From positions 124,001 to 188,000 of the forward strand of contig RSEE01000079.1 of NCBI GenBank assembly GCA_003971905.1: 64,000 bases of DNA, in the 5' to 3' direction. Every line of letters starts with the position of its first letter. Positions within the stretch are counted from its first letter, which is position 1. The notes below the pieces were generated by a model. That model saw only the letters and a list, made by a program, of their open reading frames with translations. It was not told the DNA's origin and searched no databases. Positions 1 to 12,453 of the stretch are shown one piece after another. The translations under genes were made by a program, and so were the position numbers. This stretch comes from Moniliella sp. 'wahieum'. Taxonomy: Eukaryota > Basidiomycota > Moniliellomycetes > Moniliellales > Moniliellaceae.

Positions 1-85
1 GAGGTTAAACGTACGTTAAACGTTGAACGTTACACGTTAATCGAGTTAATCGATAAATCGATCGATAATCGATAATCGATAGTCG
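1..85. repeat. Degenerate AACGTT / ATCGAT tandem motif
   Basis: The first 85 bases are a degenerate tandem array. Units of the type GTTAAACGTT give way to TCGATAATCGATAATCGATAG. Both cores (AACGTT, ATCGAT) are palindromes. Similar TTAAACGTT or TTTACCGTTTACC strings recur near 327, 918-940, 1005-1028, 3360-3395 and 59190-59200, always outside genes. Confidence 0.6.
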
Positions 86-404
86 GGGACATGGTGACAT
101 GCGTCACCGGCCACCCCGTCCCATGTCGCACGTCCCACAGTGTATACCCTGTCACATGTGTCACACACCCAGCCTCTCAGGAAGGTATAGGAACTCCAGC
201 ACCCCAACTACAAACACCGCTACCCCACGCCCCGCCCGCCCCACCCTGCCCCGCCGCTTCAGCTACGTCTGTTGCCCACAATGAGTACGAGTACTGAGTT
301 ATAGTCGCCACAAACAGTCCAGCTTCCAACGTTTAACGAACGACGTACAACGTACCAATCGCGGCCAACAGATCCTGTGTGCATCAGATTCATCAGATCC
401 CACA

Positions 405-480
405 AAAGCACGCGTCACGCGTCACGCGTCACGCACGCGAAAGCGTCACATGTCACATATGTCACCGGTGTATGTGCACA
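405..480. repeat. GTCACGC / GTCACAT heptamer array
   Basis: Three to four head-to-tail GTCACGC heptamers are followed within 30 bases by GTCACAT heptamers. Each junction makes a palindromic hexamer (ACGCGT or ACATGT). The same family recurs across the intergenic DNA of the window. Confidence 0.65.
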
Positions 481-3400
481 TGTGTTGTTCAACATGTCAA
501 CACGACGGGCATCGACAAAATTTCTGCCTCCAAGCGCGACGGGCCTCGCACCTGTGTGAGAAGTATGTCAACAGCTGGCCAAGTCCTGCAGGACTGATGT
601 ACTGATACTGGAGTATACTTATTACCTGAGTATATAGAGGCGGCTGAGGACCTTCCTGTTTTACGATACCGCGCAGAGTACTACTCCGAAGTACGAGTCT
701 TACTCTCCAAGTGCTCGATGCTCTCACTCTTACGTGCGTTCTAGAGATACCCCGTACATTATCGAAACCCTACACCATAACCCGCAGGCCGCATCACACT
801 CTACAACGTCACATACACCAACAGCAAGTACACCAAACGGCCCTACGTAGTAGGTATAGCATAGAGAAGAATAGCCGCTCTCTCTTCTCCACCCCGTGCT
901 GCTAATCGTTCCATAGTGTTTACCGTTTACCGTTTACTGATCACCAGTCTTACAGCGCATTGCGCACAGCTAGCTCTGCACTGTGGTAGTTGAGTGTATC
1001 GAAAGGTTAAACGTTGAACGGATTAAACAGGGGAGTTGCTCCGACATGAGATTTACGTTGGGGGATTGGCCTTATAGAGCTTAGACATTAGAGGGCTTAG
1101 AGCTTGGGATTTAATATTAGGTCGTAGAAGGCCTTAGGGCTTAGACTTAGGACTTAGGCCCTTGGAGAGAGACACTTCAGGGGGGGTGATGCAGGCGATG
1201 CTGGTAGTAATGGGTAATACCCCTAGGGAGACCTCCACACCTCGATCAGCAAACCAGAGGGGGGGCAGCTATGGTGGACAGATGTAGGTTCTCGTTCCCT
1301 TAAGTGCGGAGGTCATTTTTTCGCGAGAGGGGACGCTGCGGACGACGGATTAAACGATGAACTTATTGCTCTGATCGGCAATTTACACAGTAGTGACTAT
1401 ATAGTGGCCGGTGACCGTGACCAAAGAAGTGTGGGAGGCGAGTGGAAGTGGTGGGGATGAAGCTTGAACTTGAAGCTTGAAGATGCAATCTTAATCAGGG
1501 GGAGGCAGCCCAGAGGCGCCAACGAGGAGGGGCGGAGCAGAGGCGAGCCCGGCCAATGCAATCTCATATCGATCATGTCATCTCCTCTCTCTGAGTAGTT
1601 GTTGAGCTCTCAGCCGCAGGCTTATGTGTCTCCCGTCGTCCCTCCCGCATGACATCCCACACGGTATAATAGTTCAACTGTGTCGACGAGGCCCCATGGT
1701 TCTGGCGTTGCGCGGGTCCAGTTCTCCGTCGCTGCAAAAAGTTTTTCTAGGCAATTATAATCCTTCGTTTGTCCCGCCGCCCCGGCTGATGCACCAGGTG
1801 GCGCACCTCACAAAAGCGGCAATCTAGACACATATGCCCCGCGTTGCCCCCAGGTTTCCCATCTAGCATACATAGCACGACGCGAGTGGGATTAAGATCT
1901 GTTGACTGTGATCCTCCGGCTCCCAGTCGGTAGACCAGGTTCGCCTCGGTTCCATCGGCTTCCACGCTGGTGCCCTAGCGTGTCACTGTCCCTGTGCCCT
2001 GCACTCTCTCCTGTGTGACTCACTGGCCCTGTGCCTAGTCCAGCCTCCTATATAGATGCCTCTGTACCCAGACCCAACTCTGGCTCCAATCGATCACCTT
2101 CTCCTCATCCTTCTGCCGTCCGGCTCCCTAGGCTAACAAGATCTAAGATGTGTATCATCCTAGCTCTCATTTTCTGTGTCCACCCTATTACCCCCCCCAC
2201 AAACAACAATCACATGTCGTCGCATGTCACATGTCACACAGGGGGAACTAAGTATGCTGGATGGTCTGTTCGATCTGAAGCTTGAAGACACTAGAAGAAT
2301 GTAGCCAGTAGCTAGTAACGAGTAACACTTGAGACGTGTCGACCAGGATCTCGCTGTCGACAGGCTACTTGATGTGTATACTATCGGGGAACTTCAGGGC
2401 GGTTTTCTCCTATCCACATGAGAACACAGACACAGCATAGAGCCCCCCCGATGCATGTGATAGCAGGGCAGCGTCCCTGTTTGGGGGCTGTGGGGGCACA
2501 GAGAGACGTGAGTAGTGACTAGCCTGCGACGCGTGTGTTGCCCATGAGTACTGTGTGTGAGTACAGAGTATAGGAAGTATGCAACACTATAAGCGCAAGC
2601 CCCCCCCGCGCGACAGCAACCTTTACCATCACATATGTAGTGTCAGAAAATGTGACCACACACCATCACAACCACGGCTGGGGAGGAGAGGGAACACTTT
2701 GGATCATATCTTGGAGTGCAACAGGCAGCCCATGTGCATCCTCATCAGGTGCATCAGGCATCAGACCTCTGGGAGAAAAGATGGTGGAGCTGCGCGTACG
2801 AGACGTGGCAGGAGACATGGGTTGCATGGGGTAGGGGCCACAGCACAAGAGACATGGCCCAAGCGCGGCGGAATGCTACCCGGCCATCGTTGGGTCCAGT
2901 CTTCTGGTGCGGCCACAGTCTGCTGCTGCAACGCTCGAAGGCGGAGCTTGCAGAGAGATGCATGATGCATGATGTGTGACATGTGATCCATGATGCGCTC
3001 GATGGCCAGCCACACATTTAAGCTTTCCGAGTTGCGCATCTGCTGTTCCTGCTCCACGCACTGCCCCCGTGCTGCGCCGAAGCCGTTGAGCACCGGGCAC
3101 TGAGTCCCTGCGTACCTGAGTATTGCATACTGGTCGATGATCGAATATCTCCAGGGCGTGCCTCTGCACAAGAACGCACCCCACCGAAAGGCCTTTGGGT
3201 GCTGAACAGTGATTCCGCCGCCTCCGCCCTGGGGTGGCGCCGGCATCTTCGACACCATCGGGGCCGGTCATGGACATCAGTACTCAGTCCTCGATCTTCC
3301 CCACACCGGCCTCACTGCATCCAACACCCTTCCCCACCAACCGGACATTTGAGCCTGTAGGTTTTAACGTTTAACATTTACCGGTTACCATTTACGAACC

Positions 3401-4480
3401 GCTGGGCGGCTGACGCAGGGCGGAGGCGGTGCGGACGCTGGTGAGACGCACTAAAGGCCGCGTGCACATAGGTGCCAATGCCCAATCTGCAAGTAAGCCG
3501 AATAGGGCGTGTTGGCAGGGCGTGTTGGCAGGGCGCGTGGCAGGGCCTGGCCCGCCAGGTGCTTGCGCCTAGCGCGTCCGTCTCAGGGCGCACGGCGCCA
3601 CTGCGTGCTGCCTATCGACTACATCGACTATCCGTCGCTCTACCGGCTACCAAGCTCGGCCGCCAAGGCGCGGTCTGGGTTCGGGGGCGCGTAGGCAGCG
3701 GGACAGTCGGGGCCGAGAGTGGACAGTGCCTAGTGCCTGGCCCCCGCGCCCCGCAGTGGCTATTAGCCCTACCAGTGGCCCCGCGCACGCGACATGTCAG
3801 ACACATCACATCCGCAAAGGCCCGCGCGGCGAGAACACAAGGCTCTGGCACCACATCACACATCACGCTCACGCTCGCCCAGCCTGCATCACATATCCCA
3901 TGCACCATCAACACCATCAACCACCACCCAGTTGGCAGGTACTGGCTGGTATACTGTGCCAGTTAAGCTGATCACCACTAGTCAGTAAGTCATTACCACC
4001 ATTTGCATTGTTCCCACCGAAACACCCCCGGTTGCCGCCGTCACAATCACACCAGAGCAGGGTCACGGATGTCGCTAGTCACTAGTCGCGGCGTCCTGGC
4101 GCGCTGTGCGGTCAGCAGTGTGCGGCCTGCATCCCTCGATCCATCGCCCCGCGTTGGGTCTCTGTCCCCCCCCCCAGCCTCGCCCCCTCGCCCGGCGTCC
4201 AGCGGTCAGATCGTTCAGAGCTGCCGCCTGCTGAGACCCAGGCTGGCCTCCCCGCCAAGAAGCCCGCCACGCCTGCGGCACACATGCCTTTCCGTCTATA
4301 TTGCCGCGACAGGCACCACCGTAGCCTCTACAGCCGCCCGAAGCGAGAGCAGCAGCGCGGCTTGAAGCAAAGCCATGGTGGGGTCAGTAGTCACCACTAG
4401 CCACGACTTGGGGGACACTCCCCGACCCCGTCCCACAACGGTACTTCATGTGCCATGTTTTTGGGGCCTGCAAAGCGTGG

Positions 4481-4487
4481 TATAAAA
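4481..4487 (+). promoter_or_regulatory. TATA box of the sugar transporter
   Basis: TATAAAA in the context GTGGTATAAAA, 178 bases upstream of the ATG and followed by a C/T-rich stretch typical of a fungal transcript leader. The secreted lysozyme-like gene at 52525 has the same GTGGTATAAA string at almost the same distance from its ATG. Confidence 0.6.
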
Positions 4488-4658
4488 CCCCTCCGCCCTT
4501 CTCCCGTCGACAATTCCCGCCTCGTCATCTCATCTTTCCTCTCCCCTCCTCCCCCCCCCCAACACGGTCCAGCGCACCTCGGGCCGTTTCCCCTCCTAGT
4601 CGCCTTCTCCAAGCCCCTCTCCCCGTTCAACTTCACCACCTCACACCCTCTTCCCATC

Positions 4659-6521
4659 ATGCCCGCCATTACTGGTGGCGGCCTCGCCGCTCACAAGCCT
4701 GCCGACCTGAGCATCCGGCAGTCAATGCCGGCCATTCTGATTGGCATTGCCGCGTCCATGGGCGGTCTTCTGTACGGTTACGACACCGGCACCATTTCTG
4801 GTACGTACTCCCTCTGGCATGGGTCCCCCAACCTCTCTTCTGCCTCTGTGTGTGTTCCAAGGATCCATATCTGACCCCAGACGTTGGTTGGGTCACATCG
4901 TGCAGGTCTACTGGACCAGCAGCGCTTCAAGGAAGACTTTGGTCACTGGCAAGCTGGTAGCGGCAGTGGTTCGGGTAAATATGCTCTCGGGTCTTCGACC
5001 ACGTCGATGGTCACCTCGCTCTTGTCTGTGGGTACCTTTGTTGGTGCCTTGGTTGGTGCACCCTTTGGCGACTACTTTGGCCGCAAGAACGCGGTGCACC
5101 TGGCCAATCTCATCTTTGTCTTTGGCGTGTCACTCCAGACGGGCGCGCCGAAGCACCACCTTGGTATGTTTGTCGGAGGACGTGTTGTGGCTGGTGTGGG
5201 CGTGGGTATCATCTCGACCATCATCCCAACCTACCAGTCGGAGACTGCCCCGCGCTGGATTCGTGGCGCAATCGTCGGAGCCTATCAGTGGGCGATCACT
5301 ATTGGTTTGTTGTTGGCGTCGGGTGTCAACCTGGGCACGTCTCGGTACCACGACACCACGGCCGAGTACCGTGTCCCGATTGCTATACAGCTTGGATGGG
5401 CAATTGCACTCTCTGCTGGTCTTCTGTTTATGCCCGAGTCGCCCCGCTGGCTCGTTCGTTCCGGCCGGGACGCACAGGCGCGCCAAGCGCTCAGCCGTCT
5501 GCATTCTGTCGCTCCTGACAGTGAAGAGGTCGACCTGGAGTACGCCGAGATCAAGTCCAACCTAGAAGAGGAGCTCGGCCAAACTTCCCCCGGCATTCAC
5601 GGTTACATTGACTGCTTCCGGATGGGCAACAGGAAGTACCTGCTGCGCACGTTGACGGGTATTTTCATCCAATGTGCGTACTATCCCCCAACACGATTTC
5701 CCAGACGCTTCCACCCCATTTGATGGAGTTGGATACTGACCTGCCTGTCTTCTCTTCGTTTTTAGTCTGGCAACAGTTTACCGGCATCAACTACATTATG
5801 TACTATGGAACTGTCTTTGGCTCGCAGGCTATTCCCACTTTGGACCCTTTCGTCTTTGCCCTGATCCCGGCTATCGTCAACGTGGTCGCCACGATTCCCG
5901 GGTTGTTCCTGGTGGACAAGGTGGGTCGGCGTCGTATGCTTCTGGCTGGTGCTGCGTGGATGGCGTTGTGCCATTTGATTGTCGCTGTGGTCTCGCTCAG
6001 CACGCCGATTACCAACCTGCCGTCTCGGAACGCTATGGTTGCCTTTGTCTGTCTCTTTGTCGCTGGCTTTGCCCCGACCTGGGGTCCGATCGCGTGGGTT
6101 GTCTGCGGTGAGATTTTCCCCTGGCCATCCGTGCCAAGGGAATGAGCTTGTGCGCGGCGTCCAACTGGGCGATCAATGTTGCTCTCGGCTCCTCGACGCC
6201 GTACATTGTTGAGCGGATTGGAACCAAGGTATTCTTTGTGTGGATGGCTACCACTCTGTGTGGCATGGTGTTTGTCTACTTCTTCGTGTACGAAACGGCG
6301 GGCTTGTCGCTTGAGGAGGTGGACGAGATGTACGGCCAGACGACGACGCTCAAGTCGGCCACGTTCAACAAGGAGATGCGTGAGCGCCGTGGACACGGCA
6401 ACATTGCCGAGCCGGGTGAGTGGCACTCTCCCTCGAAGAAGATGCGGCTATGGCTGAAAAGAAGCTCGAGGGAACCAACATTGGTACTCTCGACGCTAGT
6501 ACTCCGGGCTCGGTCGCTTGA
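4659..6521 (+). CDS. MFS hexose-type sugar transporter
   Basis: Proton-coupled or facilitative monosaccharide uptake at the plasma membrane (family knowledge). Start at 4659 gives an N-terminus that runs straight into the first membrane helix with GGLLYGYDTG. Intron 1 is 4801-4905 and intron 2 is 5674-5765, both GT..AG and both restoring frame. Family motifs in order are FGRKNA, YQSETAPRWIRG, PESPRWL, WQQFTGINYIMYYG, DKVGRRR and PTWGPIAWVVCGEIFP; about 12 helices are expected. The sequence needs one extra C in the CCCC run at 6117-6120, where EIFP should continue LAIRAKG, and a second one-base repair near 6418-6421 leading to the tail KKLEGTNIGTLDAS and the stop at 6519-6521. Repaired length is about 555 residues, normal for the family. 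The substrate (glucose versus other hexose) cannot be told. Confidence 0.9.
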
Positions 6522-7403
6522 TCGAGTCTCTTTGTTTCATATTCTTGTTGCCTATCAATATGTGCTTGTCACGTTAAATTCCCCTTTTGCACAACTTTTC
6601 TGTGCTTTTCGACATTCCCCCGCTATGAATGAAGCTTCATTGCCACTCCGTGTATTGGCTGCTTCGGCTTATAAGGTGTACACCATGTGCCTGGCATTAT
6701 AGCTGTCATGCATGTCATGGTTTCAAGAATTGTATATAGTTACCAGTTCAGGTGAAGCGTTCACTTGAACTGCTTGAAACTCGCTTTAAGTGAGCATCTA
6801 TAGTTCTAAGTAGTCTCACGGCAGGATTTACGCTTTACTACTAGTTACTCCAAATAATTCGTCACGCTCATGTTTCCGTTGGCCTTGCGTTTTGTATGAC
6901 AGTTGCTTTGCGAAGAGCGCTGATCTGACGCACTGACGTCTGATACCCATGCAAGGTCCATGCGTTTGCATCCCGTGCTCCCCCGACCGAGTTCATCTTC
7001 CTTAGTATGGCACCGGCTTTTCTCATCGAGACTACTCCGTTCAGTCCGTCAGTCTAGTAGGTTCAGTTCATACGTAAAACATGTACGGCCCAATGCTTGC
7101 CTACCCCCTACCGGTTCCACTATCTTGGCCTTACCTCGACTACTGTCCCCAGGCCCAATTACACAAAGCAACGTACCTCCCACCTCCATAAAGTAAAGAT
7201 CGGCCGGGGAGGGTATCTCCACCCAATCCATCGCGGGAGGGACCGATCCCAACATGCTCAACTAAATCATTTGTTTCGTTTCCGTCCGACCCAGGCACGA
7301 ACAGGAGCCAAGCGAATCGGAATGAGGTACGTCAGGGACATTAGACTATCGAGGCACTAGACCATGAACCACCAGGCCACGAGGCTACTAGGCCATCAGG
7401 CCA
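6522..7403. other. Intergenic, no gene seen
   Basis: 3' flank of the transporter and 3' flank of the minus-strand gene that ends at 7404. Open frames are short and unrecognisable. A run of GGCCACGAGGCTACTAGGCCATCAGGCCATC imperfect repeats lies near 7374-7408. Confidence 0.5.
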
Positions 7404-8794
7404 TCAGACTGGTCCAGCGTGCGCCCCAACCAAGAAAGTAGAGGCGCGTGGGGTAGGGCGGAAAAGGGCGTCACGGACAAGGTACAAGAGCAACTTATTT
7501 ACTCCCATTGTGGGTTCGGTGGGAGAATAGGTATGCTTGCCCCCCCAATCCGAGTCGGTGGAATACTCTTCCTCTTCCTCCGCTTCTTGCCGAGACGGAG
7601 TGGCGCCCCGTACAAGACCCTGTGGCCAGAGAACCAACTCCGATGCCTGTTGAAGAAAGTGGGCCAGGTCCCAGGCCAAAGCCCAGGAGGCTCCAAAAGC
7701 TTGGCTCAGACGATGGATAATCATCTCCTGTCCTGGGTGTAGGGTGGTGCGCGGCAGCAAGAAGCATAGCCCAGTGTTCTCTAAGCTGCATCGTCGTTTC
7801 CTCCCCAGATCAACAAGAGGCTGGGCCGTCGCCTCATCTGAAACCAACAGCAGGGAGAAGTGTTAGCCCCATGCAGCCCAATCGGGTCAACGTACTAAAG
7901 TAAATTTGGGTTGTGCCTCGTGCACCTTTGTGTCCGGGTGGTAGCAGTTGCACCAGCCGCGAATGGAAGGTGCGCACCAGACTTTGGCCCACTTGGATTT
8001 GCGTATCATGTGCTGGGGTAGGAGGACGACGCCGTTAAGAACCAAGGTGTTGGAGGAACAGTACTCGCCAACCAAACTTTGAACATACTCTTCCTTCCCC
8101 CCTCGCTGGGGCAAAGAAAGGGGATCACGCGTCCGATGCGAGTTCGTTCCGGGCTTGGGGAGAGGGAAGGAGACGTGGTGTGGGAGCAAGAGCGGAGCGA
8201 CGACGTTTCTCCCACCCGCCACCCCTTGAGTAAGTCAGGCACACCAACCAAGCCTCGTCCCGATGCCCAGGACTGACGGCGAGGCGTGTGAGTCGTTTCG
8301 GAGCGGTGGTGCTGAGCCTTGGCCTGGGCCCAACGGGGGATCAGCGTCCCCAATGCCTCTTGGTCCGAAACCAAGACAAGCACCGTAATCCCCGATGGAG
8401 GCGGAGGAAACAAGCGCTGCATTAGGCCCTGCAACAGCCCTTCCCCTCGCCCACCGGGCAACCCCACCGTATCTTCTCCTGTAGCGTTGGAGGCGAGGGC
8501 GACAGCGAGGCTGTATGCGAGCTCGGGCGCAGCCGAGGGGAGGATGACAACCGCACGCCCTCGGTTTTTAGCTGAGCGAAGCTCGGGCGAGGAAAGGTCT
8601 TCAGGTGCCGAGTGGCGCGGGGATAGGGGAGGGGGGAAGAGCATGAGCAAGTGCGAGGCCAGGAGGGCGCGTACCTGGGCGCTCTGGTGCTGCAGGTGAG
8701 CACACAAAGCGAGTACGACGCCACACAACGCCTCTGCTGCCATGGCGCTCCCCAGCAGTACTAGCGCCAACAGCACGACCGTCTCCGCCGCCAC
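7404..8794 (-). CDS. Unrecognised protein, possibly DUF1776/SDR-like
   Basis: I do not recognise this gene with confidence. The proposed start at 8794 gives a hydrophobic N-terminus (VVLLALVLLGSAMAAEAL) that could be a membrane anchor, then a short beta-strand-like segment (RAVVILPSA) and a second (ITVLVLVSD) about 45 residues later, as in a degenerate Rossmann fold. Downstream coding character moves through three frames: GVVLLPQHMIRKSK near 8010, then HPGQEMIIHRLSQAFG near 7710-7760 and the end at 7404. Fungal DUF1776 proteins have a membrane anchor, an SDR-like core and a similar 'PGQE..' segment, so this family is my best guess. Start, end and frame repairs are uncertain. Confidence 0.4.
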
Positions 8795-9209
8795 GTGGCC
8801 TAGGTAGTGATGGCGCGTGTCAGCTCGGCGGTCGGGTGCACGCCCATCGGTGTGGAGGAGATGGTGGCGGTCACCGTGAGCTCTTAATGTGCGGTTCCGC
8901 TTTCACTTGGAGCGTGAATTGACAAGCCGATTAAGGTTGTGCGCTCGGATAGATTAGACAGGCGGATTGCGACTGCAACAATGGAGACTGAGGTCAATGG
9001 TGAGATCGGTGAGATCTGACAGTAAAGGAGTCCTCGATCCAATTGCTCCTGTTTGGGCTATGGGCGCCGCCACTGTCCTCTCCCTTTCTTCGCTAGCGCA
9101 TCAACGGCTTCCCTCCCTGTGTCTCCTATGCTCGCTCCGATCTGCTATACACATCACAGTAAAGAGGCAATGTGACGTCCAAGTGACTGTTCCAATCCGC
9201 AACCTGAGC
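8795..9209. other. Intergenic between two minus-strand genes
   Basis: Upstream region of the gene starting at 8794 and 3' flank of the TyrRS gene that ends at 9210. No coding signal, no clear promoter element. Confidence 0.4.
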
Positions 9210-10530
9210 CTAGGCCTGGGCCTGGGCCTTAGCCGCCTTCTTAGCCTCCTTATCCGCCTTCTGCGCCGCCAGTGCCTCCTCCTTGGACTTGGCCGTGCCA
9301 CCCTCCTCTACAGTGAACATGTGTGCCACCCGCGGGTTCTTCGCTTTGACCGTCTTCTTGGCCGGTTTGGCCGGCACATCGGCGGGGTAAGCCTCCTGGT
9401 TGATCTTGACGAATTCCGGCTGCTCAAATGCTTTTCGCACGGGCGCAAGAAGTGCAATGATCGCATCGGCTACACCTTTCTTCAAGTCGAGCGGGTGGAG
9501 TTTCTTGGCAACATAGTCCTCCTCCAATTGGGCGTAGGAAGTGTAGTGAAGCGACCCGCCGAACTTTTCCGGACGGGAAATGGAGAAGAGCGTACCAGCC
9601 GGAGCAGAGTCGAGGTGCAGTTCGCCACCCGTACCATTGTCCGGGTGGAGAAGGTCACCATGACCTTCGGCGCGCGTCTCGGCACGTAGCCGTGCAACGG
9701 GGAACACGACCGCCTTGGCAAATGCCAGCACGCCATTCTCCTCCACTTGCCCCTCGACGCAGAATGCCTCATTGAGTTTCTTTGAATCTCTTTGGGCGAG
9801 TCGAGGAAATCAATCTTGCTGCCCTTGTCCGAGGAGCTCATCTTGCTCCCCTTGAGCCCTGGCACCATGGGACTCATCAAGTGCGCACGTTTCTCGTAGC
9901 CCAGCTTGGGCAGGAAAGCCTCAGCGTAGGTAAAGATCTTGCGCTGGTCCACCCCCCAAACTGGAAGTCCACATGCAGGTGCTCCTCATCCAATGCCTGC
10001 AGGCCCGGGTAGAGCAGCGAAGAGAGCAAAGGAGAAGCGACCTGTTTTACCACCTCGGCACCGGCACGCAATGCATCGTGCTCGGTCACGATGGACGCTA
10101 GACGGTACTGGTCCATGGTGTACTCGGGCGTAAGCTGGTACGAGGACCCAACGACAAACTCGAGACGGTCCACAGGTACACCAATCGCTTGCAACACCAC
10201 CTTGATCATTGCGCCGTAGTAAGCCGCGCGCCTTGACCAACTCAATGGGCGCCTTGAGGTTGTCCAAGAAAGCATGGATGTCTGCCAGGAGCACCTTGAC
10301 GTGCACACCTGCCTTGAGGAAGTCAGCCAACTTGCAGAGCGGAACAAGGTAGCCAACGTGCGGCCGACCCGTGGGGGCGGTGCCAAAGTACGCCCGCACC
10401 GGCCGTTCTTGCGCCGTAAGGATCGCCTTGACCTTCTCCCCCCCAGCACTTCTTGCAGGTCACGCGTGATGAGCTCGTACTTGGCCTCGGGGCTGAGCTG
10501 AGACGAGATAGCTTCGGATTTGCTGGCCAT
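9210..10530 (-). CDS. TYS1: Cytoplasmic tyrosyl-tRNA synthetase
   Basis: Charges tRNA-Tyr with tyrosine in the cytosol; class I synthetase. The start at 10530 gives [10 protein letters not shown] and the usual [16 protein letters not shown] opening. PTGRPHVGY is the HIGH-type ATP-binding motif, [12 protein letters not shown] and [12 protein letters not shown] follow, then [49 protein letters not shown] and the [15 protein letters not shown] signature, ending in a lysine/alanine-rich tail. The reading frame breaks four times, each explained by one base: C run 10438-10444, near 10224-10233, C run 9952-9957, and T/A run near 9778-9784. Repaired length is about 440 residues, close to fungal TyrRS. 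No intron is needed. Because TyrRS is essential, the breaks probably are sequence errors unless another copy exists. Confidence 0.93.
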
Positions 10531-10849
10531 TGGGGCGAGTGGAAGCGGGGCAAGCGGTGGCAAGGACGGGGGTGGTATCGGAGTAGGAGTTGGGAGGTGG
10601 GAGCTGGGAGGGGCGTTAACCAGGTGTGGTTCTGACTCACGAAAAGCGACCGAGTTTGTTCCACCGGGTTACATAATCCAAACCCGATCCTCTTTTCCGC
10701 GTCGCTGGCTCCTGAGGCTCAGCGGCTCAGGGCGCAGCGCCGCCCGGCGGGCTTTGCAGATTGCTTAAATCCAACCGGAATGGATCTGCCGCTTCACGCG
10801 TGGAGACACCCCGGTTACTACGAATCCAGAACACGCAACGCCAATCACT
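10531..10849. other. TyrRS upstream region
   Basis: Contains a GA/GGGAG-rich strip near 10550-10615, which would be pyrimidine-rich leader in the transcribed (minus) sense of TyrRS. No gene seen. Confidence 0.45.
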
Positions 10850-12165
10850 CTAGCCAGATCGCAGCGGCTCGCTTGTTGGATCCAGAGCGAGCTGGACGTT
10901 GGACTGAGTTGAGTCCATGGACCCAGCAGTCACAGAAGGGCGTCCATTGCAATCAGGGTAACCGGTAACGGGGGAACCAGAGAGGGAACAGAGGGATGCG
11001 GGAGGGGTAGGCAGAGTGGGACATTGGATGAGAGGCGTGCAAGGGGGGCGTGCAATAGAGAGGGAGGAAAGTGCGCAAGGAGAGGAGTATGCTAAGGTGC
11101 GGTGGCAGAGGACTAGGGTGCGGTTGAAGAGGACAAGAAAGGGGAGCTGTCGAGGGACAGGTCTCCAGCGCGTGCAGTGCGCAGCGGGGAGTATCCTGCA
11201 CCGGGATCGCAAAGGAGGAAGCAGAGGGTGCAGTGGAACCTGTTGCGACCGAACGAAGGGAGTGAACCCCCCGTCCCACGACGATAATCTGGTCCCGGGG
11301 GAGAGAGAGGTCTCCTGTTCGGGAAGGGGAGCAAGCTCCGAGCCGATGGGACGATCGGTGCGATCAGGGACGTAGATCCGCGGGGAGGGCAGCGAGCGGC
11401 CACGCCGACGCTCCTCTTCCTCGGTATGCTCCGAGATGCGAGAGAGGTGTGTGGCAGCAGAGATGGAAATTCGCTGGTTGGCTGCCTGGGGCGGGAGCGT
11501 GAGGGACTCCTCGTACGTGGTAAGTCCATCGCGGCGGAGGATAGTGTACTCCATGTCGTCGGTGGACAAGGATCGAGGCGGTGGCATAGGCATGCGCTCG
11601 CCGCGCTTTCGGCGGCCAGCGCACGAAGACGCGCGTCCTCGCGGGCGACCAAGGCAGCGTGTATCCTGCGCTGCGCGCGGGCTCGCCACACACACACGCC
11701 CAACAACACCAGCGCCACCCCGGCCAAGGCGCCACCCACGCCACCACCAATGGCGGCACCCTTGTTGCTGCTGCTTCTCGTGGACGGGGAAGGGAGGCAG
11801 TAATTGTCCGGGCAGGAGCGACCGCAGGGCAAGGCGATAAGGCGCTCGACACAGGTGGTGCAGTCAGTGGGACAGATGGGAGAGTAGAGGGTGGTGTTGC
11901 ACTGGCACTCTTGCTCTCGAGCGTCAGGAGTGTCATGGCCGCGAGCAGGGTCGCAAGCGCGAAAGCGAAGGCAGAGGTGGGACAGGGGCGAGAGCAAGAG
12001 GTGCAGAGCGCAGAACCAAATGAACAGGCTATGGGCACGGACACCAGAGCAAACGACCCAGTGGCTGGCCAGCCAGAAGCGGAAGCGAGGGGCGGGGAGG
12101 GCGTGGATGACAAGGAGGTTCCTCGAGTGGTGCTTGTGTGTCCTGGGTTGAAATGTGAGCGCCAT
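10850..12165 (-). CDS. Cys-rich single-pass membrane protein, Opy2-like?
   Basis: The clear part is an ectodomain with about nine closely spaced cysteines (ECQCNTT, CPTDCTTC, CGRSCPDNYC, about 11805-11910), a Ser-rich linker, one glycine-rich membrane helix (GGGVGGALAGVALVLLGVCVW, split here: GGGVGGALAG then VALVLLGVCVW, about 11690-11750) and a basic stop-transfer stretch. A cytoplasmic tail continues in another frame with STDDMEYTILRRDGLTTYEE and HTEEEERRRGRS. The layout recalls fungal Opy2, a plasma-membrane anchor of the HOG MAP-kinase pathway with a Cys-rich ectodomain; this is inference from architecture and cysteine spacing only. A signal-peptide-like segment (FALATLLAAMTLL) lies just upstream in a second frame, so at least two one-base repairs are needed, near 11900 and near 11610-11640. 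Start and stop are approximate. Confidence 0.5.
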
Positions 12166-12453
12166 GGCCACGCATCTCAGAGGCGTATTAGCGACTGCCA
12201 TGTGGAAGACGCGATTACCGCACACTGCCCCCACGCGGCGCCTGGGAAATGACATTTCAATATTCAACGCCACTGCACATTCAATATTCACATCGCTTTC
12301 CATTCTGTTTTCTGCTGGCACTGGCTTAAAGCACCCACACTGCTGTCGCCCCTCGCACAGCCACGGGCTCGACAGCGTTCATTACTCCCGTCCCTGTCAC
12401 CTCTACCACTGCACCTACTCGGCACTCTGTTGTAAGGCCAGCATACGTTGCTC

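Larger units (their letters stand above)
1..4440. other. Gene-free, palindrome-rich region
   Basis: I see no convincing gene here. Open frames are short, have no recognisable domain and overlap on both strands. The DNA holds many short near-palindromic motifs: AACGTT/TTAACG and ATCGAT at the left edge, CACGCGTCACGCG near 410, GTCACATGTCACA near 450 and 2225, AAGCTTGAAGCTTGAAG near 1465 and 2275, GATGCATGATG near 2958, CTAGTCACTAGTC near 4076. A degenerate TTAGGC/TTAGAC-type stretch lies near 1078-1165. An open frame at 2761-3258 (-) is the most protein-like in the region but I cannot identify it. Confidence 0.6.

Noticed and set aside
2761-3258. 165-codon minus-strand open frame
   Set aside because: Some stretches look protein-like, but there is no recognisable domain, overlapping frames are open too, and its ends run into repeat sequence.
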